Shown: positions 28,049-36,762 of the stretch, one piece after another
How the letters are laid out: each line of letters begins with the position of its first letter
Numbering within the stretch: position 1 is the stretch's first letter
Source: Bacteriovoracaceae bacterium
GTDB lineage: Bacteria > Bdellovibrionota > Bacteriovoracia > Bacteriovoracales > Bacteriovoracaceae
Length of the DNA: 64,000 nt
Assembly: GCA_018649885.1 (NCBI GenBank)
Contig: JABIHA010000112.1
Location: forward strand, 1 to 64,000
Reading direction: 5' to 3'
Notes under the pieces: model-generated
What the model saw: only the letters and a program-made list of their open reading frames with translations
The model's database searches: none
Told to the model about the DNA's origin: nothing
Position numbers and translations under genes: made by a program

Positions 28049-28336
28049 CAATGATTTCCTAGGTAGTTAGCTTAGTATATTACCTCCAAAAGGTGCGTGG
28101 GACTACGAAATATTAAGGGCTTGCAGCAGGGCGGTATTGTGGATAATTTCTGTACAGGTGACCAATGATGCCTGAGTGAAATTGTCGGGCTCTGAAACGT
28201 TAGGCCTATCTAGCTAATATGAGACTCTAAATAAAAACTATTTAGCCCTGAAAGGTTGGCCCTCAGCTTGCACATTTAGTCATCAAATTAGATTAAGGTT
28301 TTGTATTTTAAATATAATTTATTGGGGAGTTATCTT
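28049..28336. other. Divergent intergenic region (288 bases)
   Basis: Lies between the reverse-strand M16 peptidase and the forward pentapeptide-repeat gene. It holds one clear signal, a sigma-54 promoter at 28257-28272. No RNA gene or ORF is seen in the rest. Confidence 0.5.
28257..28272 (+). promoter_or_regulatory. Sigma-54 (-24/-12) promoter of the pentapeptide-repeat gene
   Basis: TGGC at 28257-28260 and TTGCA at 28268-28272 with GG and GC separated by exactly ten bases, matching TGGCACG-N4-TTGCW at all the core positions. Transcription would start near 28283, giving a leader of about 54 bases before the ATG at 28337. A sigma-54 activator is encoded at 15433. Confidence 0.65.
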
Positions 28337-30064
28337 ATGAAAAAAATTAAATCAGCTATGCCAATTCTACTCTTAGCAGTTTCTGCTTCGATGTTGGTTC
28401 CTGGAACCTCAAATGCAAGAGAGTGGAGTACTGGTCCTAATGGTACTTATAATCTTGATACTTTTAGAGATTTGAAAAGGGATAGTCTTTCAGAGAGAAT
28501 TAAAAAGTTAGAGATTGATATCCGATATGCTGATAGGTCGGGATATTCTATAAAAAAGAAAGCAAGGCTTGAAGCAAAATTGGCTAAACTTCAAATACGA
28601 TTAGATGCGTTGGATGGCAAGGACCGCGAAAGACGAAGTAAGAAATACGGTGTTACTTCACCTCGCCTTAGTGATTCGGAAACTAGCGACAGGCCTGCGG
28701 AGGTCTCTATCCCTCAGCTTCAAGTTGTAGATGTGGCTCCCAGTATTGAAAGAGTCAAGTTGCCAACTCTCTCGGAGCAACGGGAAACAAAACTTAGAGA
28801 AGATTTCTACAGCTTTCCTACAAGAGTGGGGTCAGATCTTGCATGGCCGTCAACTAGCAGCAGTCTAGATGCACCAGATATTAGAAAGGATATGTCGACT
28901 TTTGATTATCAGGCCCAGAGAGAATCATCTTCTCTTGTGCCAGTTACCGGAACTAAAGAAGAGAGAGTTCGCCTATTAGAAGAGAAACTTAGCAAATCAC
29001 AGTCCGTTTCAAGGGCCTACAATATAGTTGATGGACAAAAAATCTATCGAACAAGATCTCATTCACCTGTTAATGGACTCCCTGTTTATTGGGAATTCTC
29101 TAACTCAGGTCTTGGTGGTAATACTTACTCTTACAGTGATAGTCGCTTAAGTGATGATAAAGCTTGGCACCAAGATAATATGCATTGTAGTGACAGCAAA
29201 GGAGATCCTGGATTTAATTTAAATAGACTTGCTGATTGTGGTGGGCTCGATAGAACCCAACTTTCAAATCAGGATCTATCAGGAATTTCAATGAAAGGCA
29301 TTACTGCCAGTAGTGCACAGTTTAACTGTTCTAATTTCAATTCAACAAAATTGCCGAATGGTAAAATGGTTAATGCAAATTTGATCGGCCTCAACAGAGA
29401 TTGCACATTCAATAGTGATGGTTCATTTAGTGAGGGTCCTGATTATAATAAATTAGAAGCTAATACCAAAACTGTTTTTACTAACGCTAATCTCAGTGGT
29501 GCGATTTTATACTTGGCAAATTTAAGAGATGCCGACTTATCAGGCGCTAATATTCGAGGAGCTGACTTTCGAAATACAGACCTTAGAGGTGCCAACCTAG
29601 AAGGGGCAATTTTAAGATATGAGCCTGCGATGATGACAAGTAATAAATTTGCAGGAGCAAAATTTGATATTAAAACCACAAAACTTCCCACTATAGAGGG
29701 ACATAGTCGGGGTATGACAATTGTTGAGGCGATTCAGTATGGGATGATTCCCTACGATGGTGAAAAGCAATTGTCCATTGTTGCCGATGTTACAAAACCT
29801 ATATGTTCTGTTGGTCAAGAAGAAGAAAGATCTAACTGTACTGCCCTTCCACAAATTACCTTTTATGATCCTATAAGTGGAGAAATTCACGAGAGTGGAA
29901 GTACTAGAATTCCCGTTGGAGAGCAAGCGACTGCAAGAGATATTACTTTTCTCAATCGTTATGAAAAAGCCGGAATTCTTGGAGCCGACATTAAATCGGG
30001 AATTAACTTCGAAGATAGTGCTATTATTTTTAGAAAGGCAGACGTAGAGGCGATTTCAGAATAA
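28337..30064 (+). CDS. Exported pentapeptide-repeat protein
   Basis: A 575-residue exported protein. The N-terminus MKKIKSAMPILLLAVSASML...SNA is a signal peptide cut near residue 27. A charged helical region follows (about 35-100, rich in Lys, Arg, Leu), then a linker. Residues about 315-440 contain pentapeptide repeats of the A(D/N)LxG type, for example LSGANIRGADFRNTDLRGAN, which fold as a right-handed beta-helix. CDSKGDPGF and other cysteines suggest disulfides. GGGGAG precedes ATG 28337; an upstream TTG at 28301 has no site. Function unknown. A sigma-54 promoter lies upstream and a terminator follows. Confidence 0.85.
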   Translation: MKKIKSAMPILLLAVSASMLVPGTSNAREWSTGPNGTYNLDTFRDLKRDSLSERIKKLEIDIRYADRSGYSIKKKARLEAKLAKLQIRLDALDGKDRERRSKKYGVTSPRLSDSETSDRPAEVSIPQLQVVDVAPSIERVKLPTLSEQRETKLREDFYSFPTRVGSDLAWPSTSSSLDAPDIRKDMSTFDYQAQRESSSLVPVTGTKEERVRLLEEKLSKSQSVSRAYNIVDGQKIYRTRSHSPVNGLPVYWEFSNSGLGGNTYSYSDSRLSDDKAWHQDNMHCSDSKGDPGFNLNRLADCGGLDRTQLSNQDLSGISMKGITASSAQFNCSNFNSTKLPNGKMVNANLIGLNRDCTFNSDGSFSEGPDYNKLEANTKTVFTNANLSGAILYLANLRDADLSGANIRGADFRNTDLRGANLEGAILRYEPAMMTSNKFAGAKFDIKTTKLPTIEGHSRGMTIVEAIQYGMIPYDGEKQLSIVADVTKPICSVGQEEERSNCTALPQITFYDPISGEIHESGSTRIPVGEQATARDITFLNRYEKAGILGADIKSGINFEDSAIIFRKADVEAISE

Positions 30065-30087
30065 GATTTTTATTATATAGCAATAGC

Positions 30088-30120
30088 AAGGCATCCTAAT
30101 TCAAGGATGCCTTTTTATTT
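30088..30120 (+). terminator. Rho-independent terminator after the pentapeptide-repeat gene
   Basis: AAGGCATCC (30088-30096), an eight-base loop and GGATGCCTT (30105-30113), running into a T-rich tract. The nine-pair stem is perfect. Confidence 0.85.
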
Positions 30121-30309
30121 TTTCCGCATCGCGCGGATTGCAAATTCTTAAGTCCTGAGACGCATAGAGTAGTCAAATTACCTATGATACCCATTAATTC
30201 TTACAAATTAGACCCATTATTTCGCGTGGCAATTTGCTATCTTATCGCAACAAATCATAGACTCCTACCGCAATAAAGCTATAGAAAATAGTGCTAAAGG
30301 AGTCTATTG

Positions 30310-32838
30310 GTGAAGACGTTTCTTCTAATGTTTTTCTCTATTATTCAAGTGAGTGCTTTTGCAGGTCAGCTTGGTTTAAGTGGAATGGTTTATGGTGTTA
30401 AAAAGGTTTCTTTAGAACAAAACCTGGATGTAAAAGGTTACCACCTTGTTTTAAACAAAAAATTATTGAATAAGCCATTTTTGATGACAGCATCAATTGT
30501 GGAAGGACCCCCTGTAGCTCTTGGCGATAGTCTTCACCCTAAAGTCGTTTATTTTAAAAGACAGGGAGATAGACTGTTTTTATTTGAAAATACATCGGGG
30601 ATAATTATATCTGATTCTATTCCGGCTCAAAAATTAGTGATGGATTTTTCTATTGTTGAAGAAGCCTCCGAAGAGCTAGTTTTTGATTTTAGAATGGGAA
30701 TGGATAAGCTTATTTTTCTTGAAGGATTTTATTCTGATGGAAAAGGTGAAGACAGACCTTCTGAAGGTAGCTTTAAAATAGAATCGAGTTATTTAAATAG
30801 AGTTGAAGTCAGAAAAGAAATTCTCTTCATTGATCAAGCAGCTCTTGTTAAAAGACGTGACTCAAAAGGCAAATTTTCTGATGATGCTATTCAAATTAAA
30901 TATACTTTAAGAGAATATACTAAGAGAGTAGATTTTCCTTCGAAAGAATCTTTGAGAGTTAAAAAAGTGGGATTTTTTGAAGTGGCTCCAACTTTTCAGT
31001 TGGGTTCAGGAAGATCAAATATTAAAGTCATGAAATTTGATATTTCAAAACCAGTGACTTACCACATTTCAAGTAATATTCCGAAAGAATTTGTTGGAGC
31101 TGTGAGATTAGGCATTTTGTACTGGAATAAAGCATTTGGAAAAGAAGTTCTAAAGGTTGAAACGCTTCCCGCTGGAGTAACAGTTCACGACCCAGGATAT
31201 AATATTGTTCAGTGGGTTGATTATGATTCTGCTGGATTTGCTTACGCAGATATGCAAGCTGATCCGTTTACTGGTGAAATTATGCAGTCTCATGTTTATA
31301 TGACGAGTGTATTTGCAGTTGGTGGATTAAAAAGAGCAAAAGATCTTCTTATTAAACTTGCTACTACTTCAAACGTTTCTGATGAGAGTAAAAAGAAAAG
31401 TTTTTCTTTAAAAGGTTTTAGAAAAGAGCAAAAATGTAATCATCATGCTCGCACCTCTAATTTCTCTTCTCTTGTAGAAACGATGTTAAAGCAAGATCTC
31501 TCTGAGGACGCGATTTTAAGATTTGCTCAAGATTATGTAATTAGTGTCGTTGCCCATGAAGTAGGTCATACGCTAGGTCTTAGACATAACTTTGCAGGAA
31601 ATACTTATTCGAATTTAGGCTCTAAAAAATTCGATGAGTTGATGGAAGATTATATGAAAACAGGAAAGATGGACGAGAAGTTCTACGTTTCATCTTCTGT
31701 TATGGACTACATGGTAACAGCTGATGAGGTTCTTCAAGGAGCTTCAATTCGTATGGGTCATCCAGCATTTGCTTATGATAAAGCAGCAATCGATTGGGGA
31801 TATACAGATAAAAAAGTGACTGATCTCAATGTTCCTGACTTTTGTTCTGATAGAGAAAAAGGAACTCGTACTGACTGTGTAACTTGGGATAGACTGGGCG
31901 ATGTCTTTGATACTGCTCACCACGATTTTCTTGAAAGTTTAAGTGGCATTCCCTACAGGTTGGCCTTTACATTTTTAAGAGCAAAAGCTCCATGGGATAT
32001 GAGAGATAAAAAAGAGTTAAGAGATGTGAAGCTTTCACCTAAGTCACACGCCGCTAGAATTGGTGGCGCCTACTCTAATCTTCTTTCTAAATTCTCAGCA
32101 AATGCAAAATATCTGCAAGTTGATAGTAAGTTTCCATACATAAGTGATTTTAATAGTGAAGAGATAAAGAAACTTTATGTTGAAATGCAAACTAAAGGTA
32201 TGAGTGATCTTGGCGGTGTTAAAAAAGTTATTTTCTCACAATTTGTAAGTGACTCAAATAAGCCACTACCTTTCTTTGCACCTCTATACGCAAAATATAG
32301 AGAGATTATTACTAGTGATGAATTTATTTCTGGAGTAGATAGCAAGGGACGAAAATACGCATTTACTGCAAAAGAGCTTCTCTTTATGGATGACCAAGGT
32401 AAGGCATATTTAAAAAAGCTTGAAGGTTTTCTACTTGAAAAACTAGCCTCGTCACTTGGTAGTGCAAAGGGAATACAAGGGGCGAATCCAGAGCTACTGG
32501 AAAATGAGCTTTACAGAGTAGCAGAAGCTATCATCTTAAAAGATTCAGACAGAGAAGTTAAAGGTTCAGTTAATTCTAAAGAAGTTAGTGTGAAAAAATC
32601 TCACTATAGCTTAAAGCTTAGAGTCCACGCAGTTAAGCTCTTAGGCAGAAATTTCTATAAGCCTTGGTCTGATTTCAATATGGACAATAGGGCCAAACTT
32701 CAAAAGAAAATTTCGTCAAGGCTAGAGCGTGCCACAGGCACAGGGGACAAGAAGGTAAAAGTTGGTAGCCTTCCAAGAACTCTTAGAAGATGGGCGACAG
32801 AAGAATCAAATTTAATTTTAAAGCTTAAAACATTATAA
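30310..32838 (+). CDS. Exported zinc metallopeptidase (metzincin, DUF4953/DUF5117 type)
   Basis: An 842-residue exported protease. The N-terminus (KTFLLMFFSIIQVSAFAG) is a signal peptide. The zinc site HEVGHTLGLRH is at residues 416-426 (HExxHxxGxxH), with a downstream Met-turn SSVMDYM about 45 residues later. NIVQWVDYDSAGFAYADMQ and DPFTGEIMQSHVYM upstream resemble the bacterial DUF5117/DUF4953 peptidases. Start: TTG 30307 and GTG 30310 are adjacent; GTG is better spaced from AAAGGAG. Likely periplasmic or outer-surface. In a predatory organism it could serve prey digestion, but that is inference. Confidence 0.87.
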   Translation: MKTFLLMFFSIIQVSAFAGQLGLSGMVYGVKKVSLEQNLDVKGYHLVLNKKLLNKPFLMTASIVEGPPVALGDSLHPKVVYFKRQGDRLFLFENTSGIIISDSIPAQKLVMDFSIVEEASEELVFDFRMGMDKLIFLEGFYSDGKGEDRPSEGSFKIESSYLNRVEVRKEILFIDQAALVKRRDSKGKFSDDAIQIKYTLREYTKRVDFPSKESLRVKKVGFFEVAPTFQLGSGRSNIKVMKFDISKPVTYHISSNIPKEFVGAVRLGILYWNKAFGKEVLKVETLPAGVTVHDPGYNIVQWVDYDSAGFAYADMQADPFTGEIMQSHVYMTSVFAVGGLKRAKDLLIKLATTSNVSDESKKKSFSLKGFRKEQKCNHHARTSNFSSLVETMLKQDLSEDAILRFAQDYVISVVAHEVGHTLGLRHNFAGNTYSNLGSKKFDELMEDYMKTGKMDEKFYVSSSVMDYMVTADEVLQGASIRMGHPAFAYDKAAIDWGYTDKKVTDLNVPDFCSDREKGTRTDCVTWDRLGDVFDTAHHDFLESLSGIPYRLAFTFLRAKAPWDMRDKKELRDVKLSPKSHAARIGGAYSNLLSKFSANAKYLQVDSKFPYISDFNSEEIKKLYVEMQTKGMSDLGGVKKVIFSQFVSDSNKPLPFFAPLYAKYREIITSDEFISGVDSKGRKYAFTAKELLFMDDQGKAYLKKLEGFLLEKLASSLGSAKGIQGANPELLENELYRVAEAIILKDSDREVKGSVNSKEVSVKKSHYSLKLRVHAVKLLGRNFYKPWSDFNMDNRAKLQKKISSRLERATGTGDKKVKVGSLPRTLRRWATEESNLILKLKTL

Positions 32839-32845
32839 AGTAGAT

Positions 32846-32874
32846 TTGAGAGGGCCTTAGGCCCTCTCAATTTT
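32846..32874 (+). terminator. Strong terminator after the metallopeptidase gene
   Basis: A perfect eleven-pair stem TTGAGAGGGCC/GGCCCTCTCAA with a TTA loop and T4. It stops only 5 bases before the start codon of the next gene. Confidence 0.88.
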
Positions 32875-32879
32875 AAGAA

Positions 32880-34007
32880 ATGACTTCCAAGGTTAACTCT
32901 CTTTACATCCACTTTCCCGTTTGTCGTCACTTATGTAATTATTGTGATTTCTATAAAGTTAAAAGTGACCCAGATAAAATTGAACTGTCTGAATACCACC
33001 ATTATCTAGAAGAGTGCTTGGTAAAGCAGCAAGAGCTTTTTCAAAGCGTTGGTGCTGAGTTTGCTCCGCTTGAAACACTCTATATTGGAGGTGGAACTCC
33101 TTCACTGTGGGGAAAAAAAGGAAGTGAGTTTCTGGCGCGAACTCTTGAGCAATTTCAAATTCCAAAAGATCCAAATTGTGAATTTACACTAGAGCTTAAT
33201 CCGGGATCTTGGGATGAGGTGGGAGTAGAGTCTTGGAAGAGTATTGGTTGCAATCGTCTCTCCATAGGAATTCAGAGTTTTAATAGTGAGTTCTTGAAAG
33301 TCATCAACCGAGTTCACTCTCTTGAGGAGTCAAAATCAACCCTCGAATATTTCCACCAAAATGATTGGAATTTCTCTGTTGATATTATGTTGGGCCTTCC
33401 CTTTTCAAAATCTTTAAACCGAGATGTGATTAGTGAGATAAAGCAGATTATGATGTATGGACCAAAACATTTTAGCGTCTATATTTTAACTGTTGGCAGT
33501 GGCTATGAGCACTTTTCTGATTTACCAGAAGAGTCTTACACATGTGATGAATACGTGCGGGTTTCAAATTTTTTAAAAGATAGCGGTTTTAATCATTATG
33601 AAGTTTCGAATTTTTCCCTTCCTGGGTATGAGAGTTTACATAATAAAAAATATTGGGCAAGTGAGTCGGTGGGAGCTGTTGGTCCCTCTGCGACTGGGTT
33701 TGTTCGCAGTGAAAGTGATGGCAAGGCAGTGAGATACAAGTGGAAAGTATCTGAGCCTGCATATACTCCTGAGTATTTGGGGCCAAAAACTCTCAAGTTC
33801 GAAAGCTTATATTTGGGTTTGAGAACAGATATAGGGATTAGTCTTGAAGATTATTTTCCCCCGAATCTTCAAAAAGAGGTTCTGGAAAAGAGTAAATTCT
33901 GGGTGGAAAGTGATCTTGCATACCACAATAGTGGGCGGTTACGCCTCACTTCAGCAGGATATTTGGTTATGGATGAGATCGTGACGCGTCTTGCGACTTA
34001 TTTGTAG
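32880..34007 (+). CDS. hemW: Radical SAM protein, HemW-like heme chaperone
   Basis: A 375-residue radical SAM protein. The cluster motif CRHLCNYCDFY has the CxxxCxxC spacing plus the extra cysteine typical of the HemN/HemW group; GGGTPSLW, ELNPGSW and RLSIGIQSF follow in order. HemW members are heme chaperones, formerly called oxygen-independent coproporphyrinogen oxidase-like; true HemN is longer (about 450). The ATG at 32880 must be right because SLYIHFPVC follows at once, yet there is no ribosome-binding site, only the terminator T-run. Confidence 0.87.
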   Translation: MTSKVNSLYIHFPVCRHLCNYCDFYKVKSDPDKIELSEYHHYLEECLVKQQELFQSVGAEFAPLETLYIGGGTPSLWGKKGSEFLARTLEQFQIPKDPNCEFTLELNPGSWDEVGVESWKSIGCNRLSIGIQSFNSEFLKVINRVHSLEESKSTLEYFHQNDWNFSVDIMLGLPFSKSLNRDVISEIKQIMMYGPKHFSVYILTVGSGYEHFSDLPEESYTCDEYVRVSNFLKDSGFNHYEVSNFSLPGYESLHNKKYWASESVGAVGPSATGFVRSESDGKAVRYKWKVSEPAYTPEYLGPKTLKFESLYLGLRTDIGISLEDYFPPNLQKEVLEKSKFWVESDLAYHNSGRLRLTSAGYLVMDEIVTRLATYL

Positions 34008-34041
34008 CTTGTTTGTCTTATAAAAACAATAGGTTACGCCT

Positions 34042-34066
34042 AAAGAAAAGTTTCTTTTTTATTTTT
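34042..34066 (+). terminator. Possible weak terminator after hemW
   Basis: AAAGAA/TTCTTT six-pair AT-rich stem followed by a T-rich tract. Stability is low; it could also simply be AT-rich promoter DNA ahead of grpE. Confidence 0.3.
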
Positions 34067-34074
34067 ATGACGCA

Positions 34075-34101
34075 TTGACATGAAGTTATTTAGCCCCATT
34101 T
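34075..34101 (+). promoter_or_regulatory. Heat-shock (sigma-32-like) promoter of grpE-dnaK
   Basis: TTGACA at 34075-34080, a 13-base spacer and CCCCATTT at 34094-34101. The downstream element matches the sigma-32 -10 consensus (CCCCATnT) fully; the upstream element is a looser fit to CTTGAAA. The grpE start is 40 bases downstream. No CIRCE inverted repeat is seen here. Confidence 0.55.
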
Positions 34102-34140
34102 TTGTTCTAAGAGCATAGTTTTATAACGCAGAGGGTTGTT

Positions 34141-34725
34141 ATGGTTGAGGAAAGTAGCGAAGAAACAAAGGCTACAAAGGAAGAAGTTGAAAACGAGGGT
34201 ACGGCTGGGATCGAAATAGATGATGGAAGTAATGGCGAAGAAGCAGCTGAAAATGTCGTGGAGCTAGATTCTGCAGAAAAGAAGGCTGAACCAGTTGAGG
34301 ATTTTAAAGAGAAGTTCTATTACTTGGCTGCGGAAATGGAAAATATGAAGAGACGTTTTGATAGAGAAAAACAAAACTTGCTCAAATATGGAACTGAAAA
34401 TTTATTAAAAGATTTGATTGAGGTTGTTGATAATTTTGAAAGAACAACTTCTGCTTTAAATGGCGATGAAGATGAAAAAATTAAAAATATTGCTGTTGGA
34501 GTTGATATGGTTCAAAAGCAGTTTTTAGGAACTCTTGAAAAGCACGGATTAAAGTTAGTCGAAACTATTGGAACAATTTTTGATCCAAATTTCCACGAAG
34601 CCGTCGCACAAGAGGCAGCTGCTGATAAGAAGGACCAAGAAATAGTGAAGGAATACCAAAGAGGCTATGTTTTAAATGGAAGACTTCTTAGGGCCTCAAA
34701 AGTAGTAATTGCACAAAACGTATAA
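34141..34725 (+). CDS. grpE: GrpE nucleotide exchange factor
   Basis: GrpE (194 residues) releases ADP from DnaK. The first 55 residues are acidic and probably disordered; a long helix (FKEKFYYLAAEMENMKRRFDREKQN) leads to the beta-domain with GVDMVQKQFLGTLEKHGL, FDPNFHEAVAQE and YQRGYVLNGRLLRASKVVI. An AGAGGG site precedes the ATG. It is followed by dnaK after a 30-base gap, in grpE-dnaK-dnaJ order, behind a heat-shock type promoter. Confidence 0.95.
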   Translation: MVEESSEETKATKEEVENEGTAGIEIDDGSNGEEAAENVVELDSAEKKAEPVEDFKEKFYYLAAEMENMKRRFDREKQNLLKYGTENLLKDLIEVVDNFERTTSALNGDEDEKIKNIAVGVDMVQKQFLGTLEKHGLKLVETIGTIFDPNFHEAVAQEAAADKKDQEIVKEYQRGYVLNGRLLRASKVVIAQNV

Positions 34726-34755
34726 AAATAATTTTTGATAAAAAAGGAGCAAAAA

Positions 34756-36690
34756 ATGGGTAAAATTATTGGAATTGACTTAGGGACAACGAATTCATGT
34801 GTCTCTGTAATGGAAGATGGTAAGTACAAGATTATTCAAAATGCTGAAGGACTTAATACAACTCCTTCAATAGTCGCTTACTCAAATAGTGGGGAAAAGC
34901 TTGTTGGCCAAGTTGCTAAAAGACAGGCGGTAACAAATCCAACTAAAACACTTTTTGGTATTAAGAGATTAATCGGAAGAAAAGCTACAGATGCAGAAGT
35001 TAAGAAGTTTAAAGAAGTGGCTCCTTTTGAGATCATTGCAAATAAAAATAATGATGCTTGGATAAAAGTGGACGGAAAAGAAATGTCCCCTCAAGAAATT
35101 TCAGCGTCTATTTTAGAAAAAATGAAATCTTCTGCAGAAGACTATCTAGGTCAGCCAGTAACTGAAGCCGTTATTACTGTTCCTGCTTATTTTGATGACG
35201 CAAAAAGACAAGCTACTAAAGATGCAGGTCGCATTGCTGGTCTTGATGTAAAAAGAATTATCAATGAGCCAACAGCTGCTGCTCTTGCATACGGGCTTGA
35301 TTCAAAAGCTGATAAAAATATCGCAGTATTTGATTTTGGTGGCGGTACCTTTGATATCTCAGTCCTTGAAATTACTTCTGATGGTGTTTTCGAAGTTAAG
35401 TCCACAAACGGCGATACTTTCTTAGGCGGTGAAGATTTTGATTATGTAATTATTAATTGGATGGCCGAGGAATTTCAAAAAGAAAACGGCGTTGATCTTA
35501 GAAAAGATACAATGGCACTTCAAAGGCTTAAAGAAGCGGCAGAGAAAGCTAAGCATGAGCTTTCAACAACAACTCAAACAGATATTAACCTGCCATTTAT
35601 AACTGCTGATCAGTCAGGTCCTAAACATTTAAATATTAATTTATCTAGAGGAAAATTTGAAGACTTGATCTCTGGATTGCTTGATAGATTATCTGGCCCA
35701 TGTAGAACAGCGATAGATGATTCAGGATTATCAACTACTGAAATTCACGAAGTCATTTTAGTCGGTGGATCAACCAGAATTCCAGCAGTTCAAGAAAAAG
35801 TGAAAGAAATCTTTGGCAAAGAGCCTTCTAAGGGAGTTAACCCAGATGAAGTTGTTGCAGCTGGTGCAGCTATTCAAGGTGGAGTTCTCGCAGGAGACGT
35901 AAAAGATGTACTTCTTTTAGACGTAACACCTCTTTCTCTTGGAATTGAAACTCTTGGTGGAGTATTTACAAAAATCATTGAGAAAAATACAACTATTCCA
36001 TCTAAAGGATCACAGTCATTTTCCACAGCTCAAGACAATCAGCCTGCTGTTGGAATTCACGTCCTTCAAGGAGAAAGAGAATTTGCTAAAGATAATAAAA
36101 CTCTCGGTAGATTTGAGTTGACCGGAATTGCTCCTGCTCCAAGAGGCATACCACAAATTGAAGTGACTTTTGATATTGATGCAAACGGTATTGTTCATGT
36201 GTCTGCTCAAGATAAAGCAACAGGAAAATCTCAGGATATCAGAATTACTAGTGGCTCAGGTCTAACAGATGAAGAAATTGATCAAATGGTAAAAGATGCT
36301 GAGGCTAACAGAGAAGGCGATCAACAAAAAAGAGAGATTGTGGATACAAGAAACAATCTTGATGGATTGATTTTAAGCTCTGAGAGAATGTTAAAAGAAA
36401 ATGGAGAAAAAATTCCAGATCCTACTAAGAAAGAAATAGAAGATGCCCTAGCAGAAGCAAAAACTAAGCTTGAAAGTGAGAACTTAGATGAGCTTAAAGC
36501 TGCCATGGAAAGAGTCCAAAATACTACTCATAAAGCTGCAGAAGCCCTTTACCAACAGCCAGGTGCTGAAGGTGGTGCTCCGGGAGCTGGACCTGAAGCC
36601 GCAGGTGCAGGACCAAGTGAATCATCTGCTGGAGAGCAATCTAAAAAAGATGATGACGATGTGGTAGATGTTGATTACAAAGAAGTTTAA
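34756..36690 (+). CDS. dnaK: Chaperone DnaK (Hsp70)
   Basis: DnaK (644 residues). [19 protein letters not shown] at the start, [47 protein letters not shown] and [12 protein letters not shown] mark the ATPase; [17 protein letters not shown] starts the substrate-binding domain; the end is Gly/Ala-rich with an acidic [13 protein letters not shown] tail. A TTG at 34735 extends the frame by seven codons but would put the AAGGAG site inside the gene; ATG 34756 is correct. Confidence 0.98.
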   Translation: MGKIIGIDLGTTNSCVSVMEDGKYKIIQNAEGLNTTPSIVAYSNSGEKLVGQVAKRQAVTNPTKTLFGIKRLIGRKATDAEVKKFKEVAPFEIIANKNNDAWIKVDGKEMSPQEISASILEKMKSSAEDYLGQPVTEAVITVPAYFDDAKRQATKDAGRIAGLDVKRIINEPTAAALAYGLDSKADKNIAVFDFGGGTFDISVLEITSDGVFEVKSTNGDTFLGGEDFDYVIINWMAEEFQKENGVDLRKDTMALQRLKEAAEKAKHELSTTTQTDINLPFITADQSGPKHLNINLSRGKFEDLISGLLDRLSGPCRTAIDDSGLSTTEIHEVILVGGSTRIPAVQEKVKEIFGKEPSKGVNPDEVVAAGAAIQGGVLAGDVKDVLLLDVTPLSLGIETLGGVFTKIIEKNTTIPSKGSQSFSTAQDNQPAVGIHVLQGEREFAKDNKTLGRFELTGIAPAPRGIPQIEVTFDIDANGIVHVSAQDKATGKSQDIRITSGSGLTDEEIDQMVKDAEANREGDQQKREIVDTRNNLDGLILSSERMLKENGEKIPDPTKKEIEDALAEAKTKLESENLDELKAAMERVQNTTHKAAEALYQQPGAEGGAPGAGPEAAGAGPSESSAGEQSKKDDDDVVDVDYKEV

Positions 36691-36712
36691 GCATTTGGAT
36701 AATTAAATTATA

Positions 36713-36743
36713 GGGGTTCACTAATTTGTAGTGAATCCCTTTT
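36713..36743 (+). terminator. Terminator or attenuator between dnaK and dnaJ
   Basis: GGGGTTCACTA (36713-36723), loop ATTTG, TAGTGAATCCC (36729-36739) with one G-T wobble, then T4. It would lower dnaJ expression relative to dnaK. Confidence 0.75.
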
Positions 36744-36762
36744 CGTTTCTTAGGATTAGTAG

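Noticed and set aside
28301-28336. Upstream TTG start of the pentapeptide-repeat gene
   Set aside because: It lacks a ribosome-binding site and would place 12 residues before a normal signal peptide; ATG 28337 has GGGGAG.
34008-34140. CIRCE element before grpE
   Set aside because: No TTAGCACTC-N9-GAGTGCTAA-like inverted repeat is visible.
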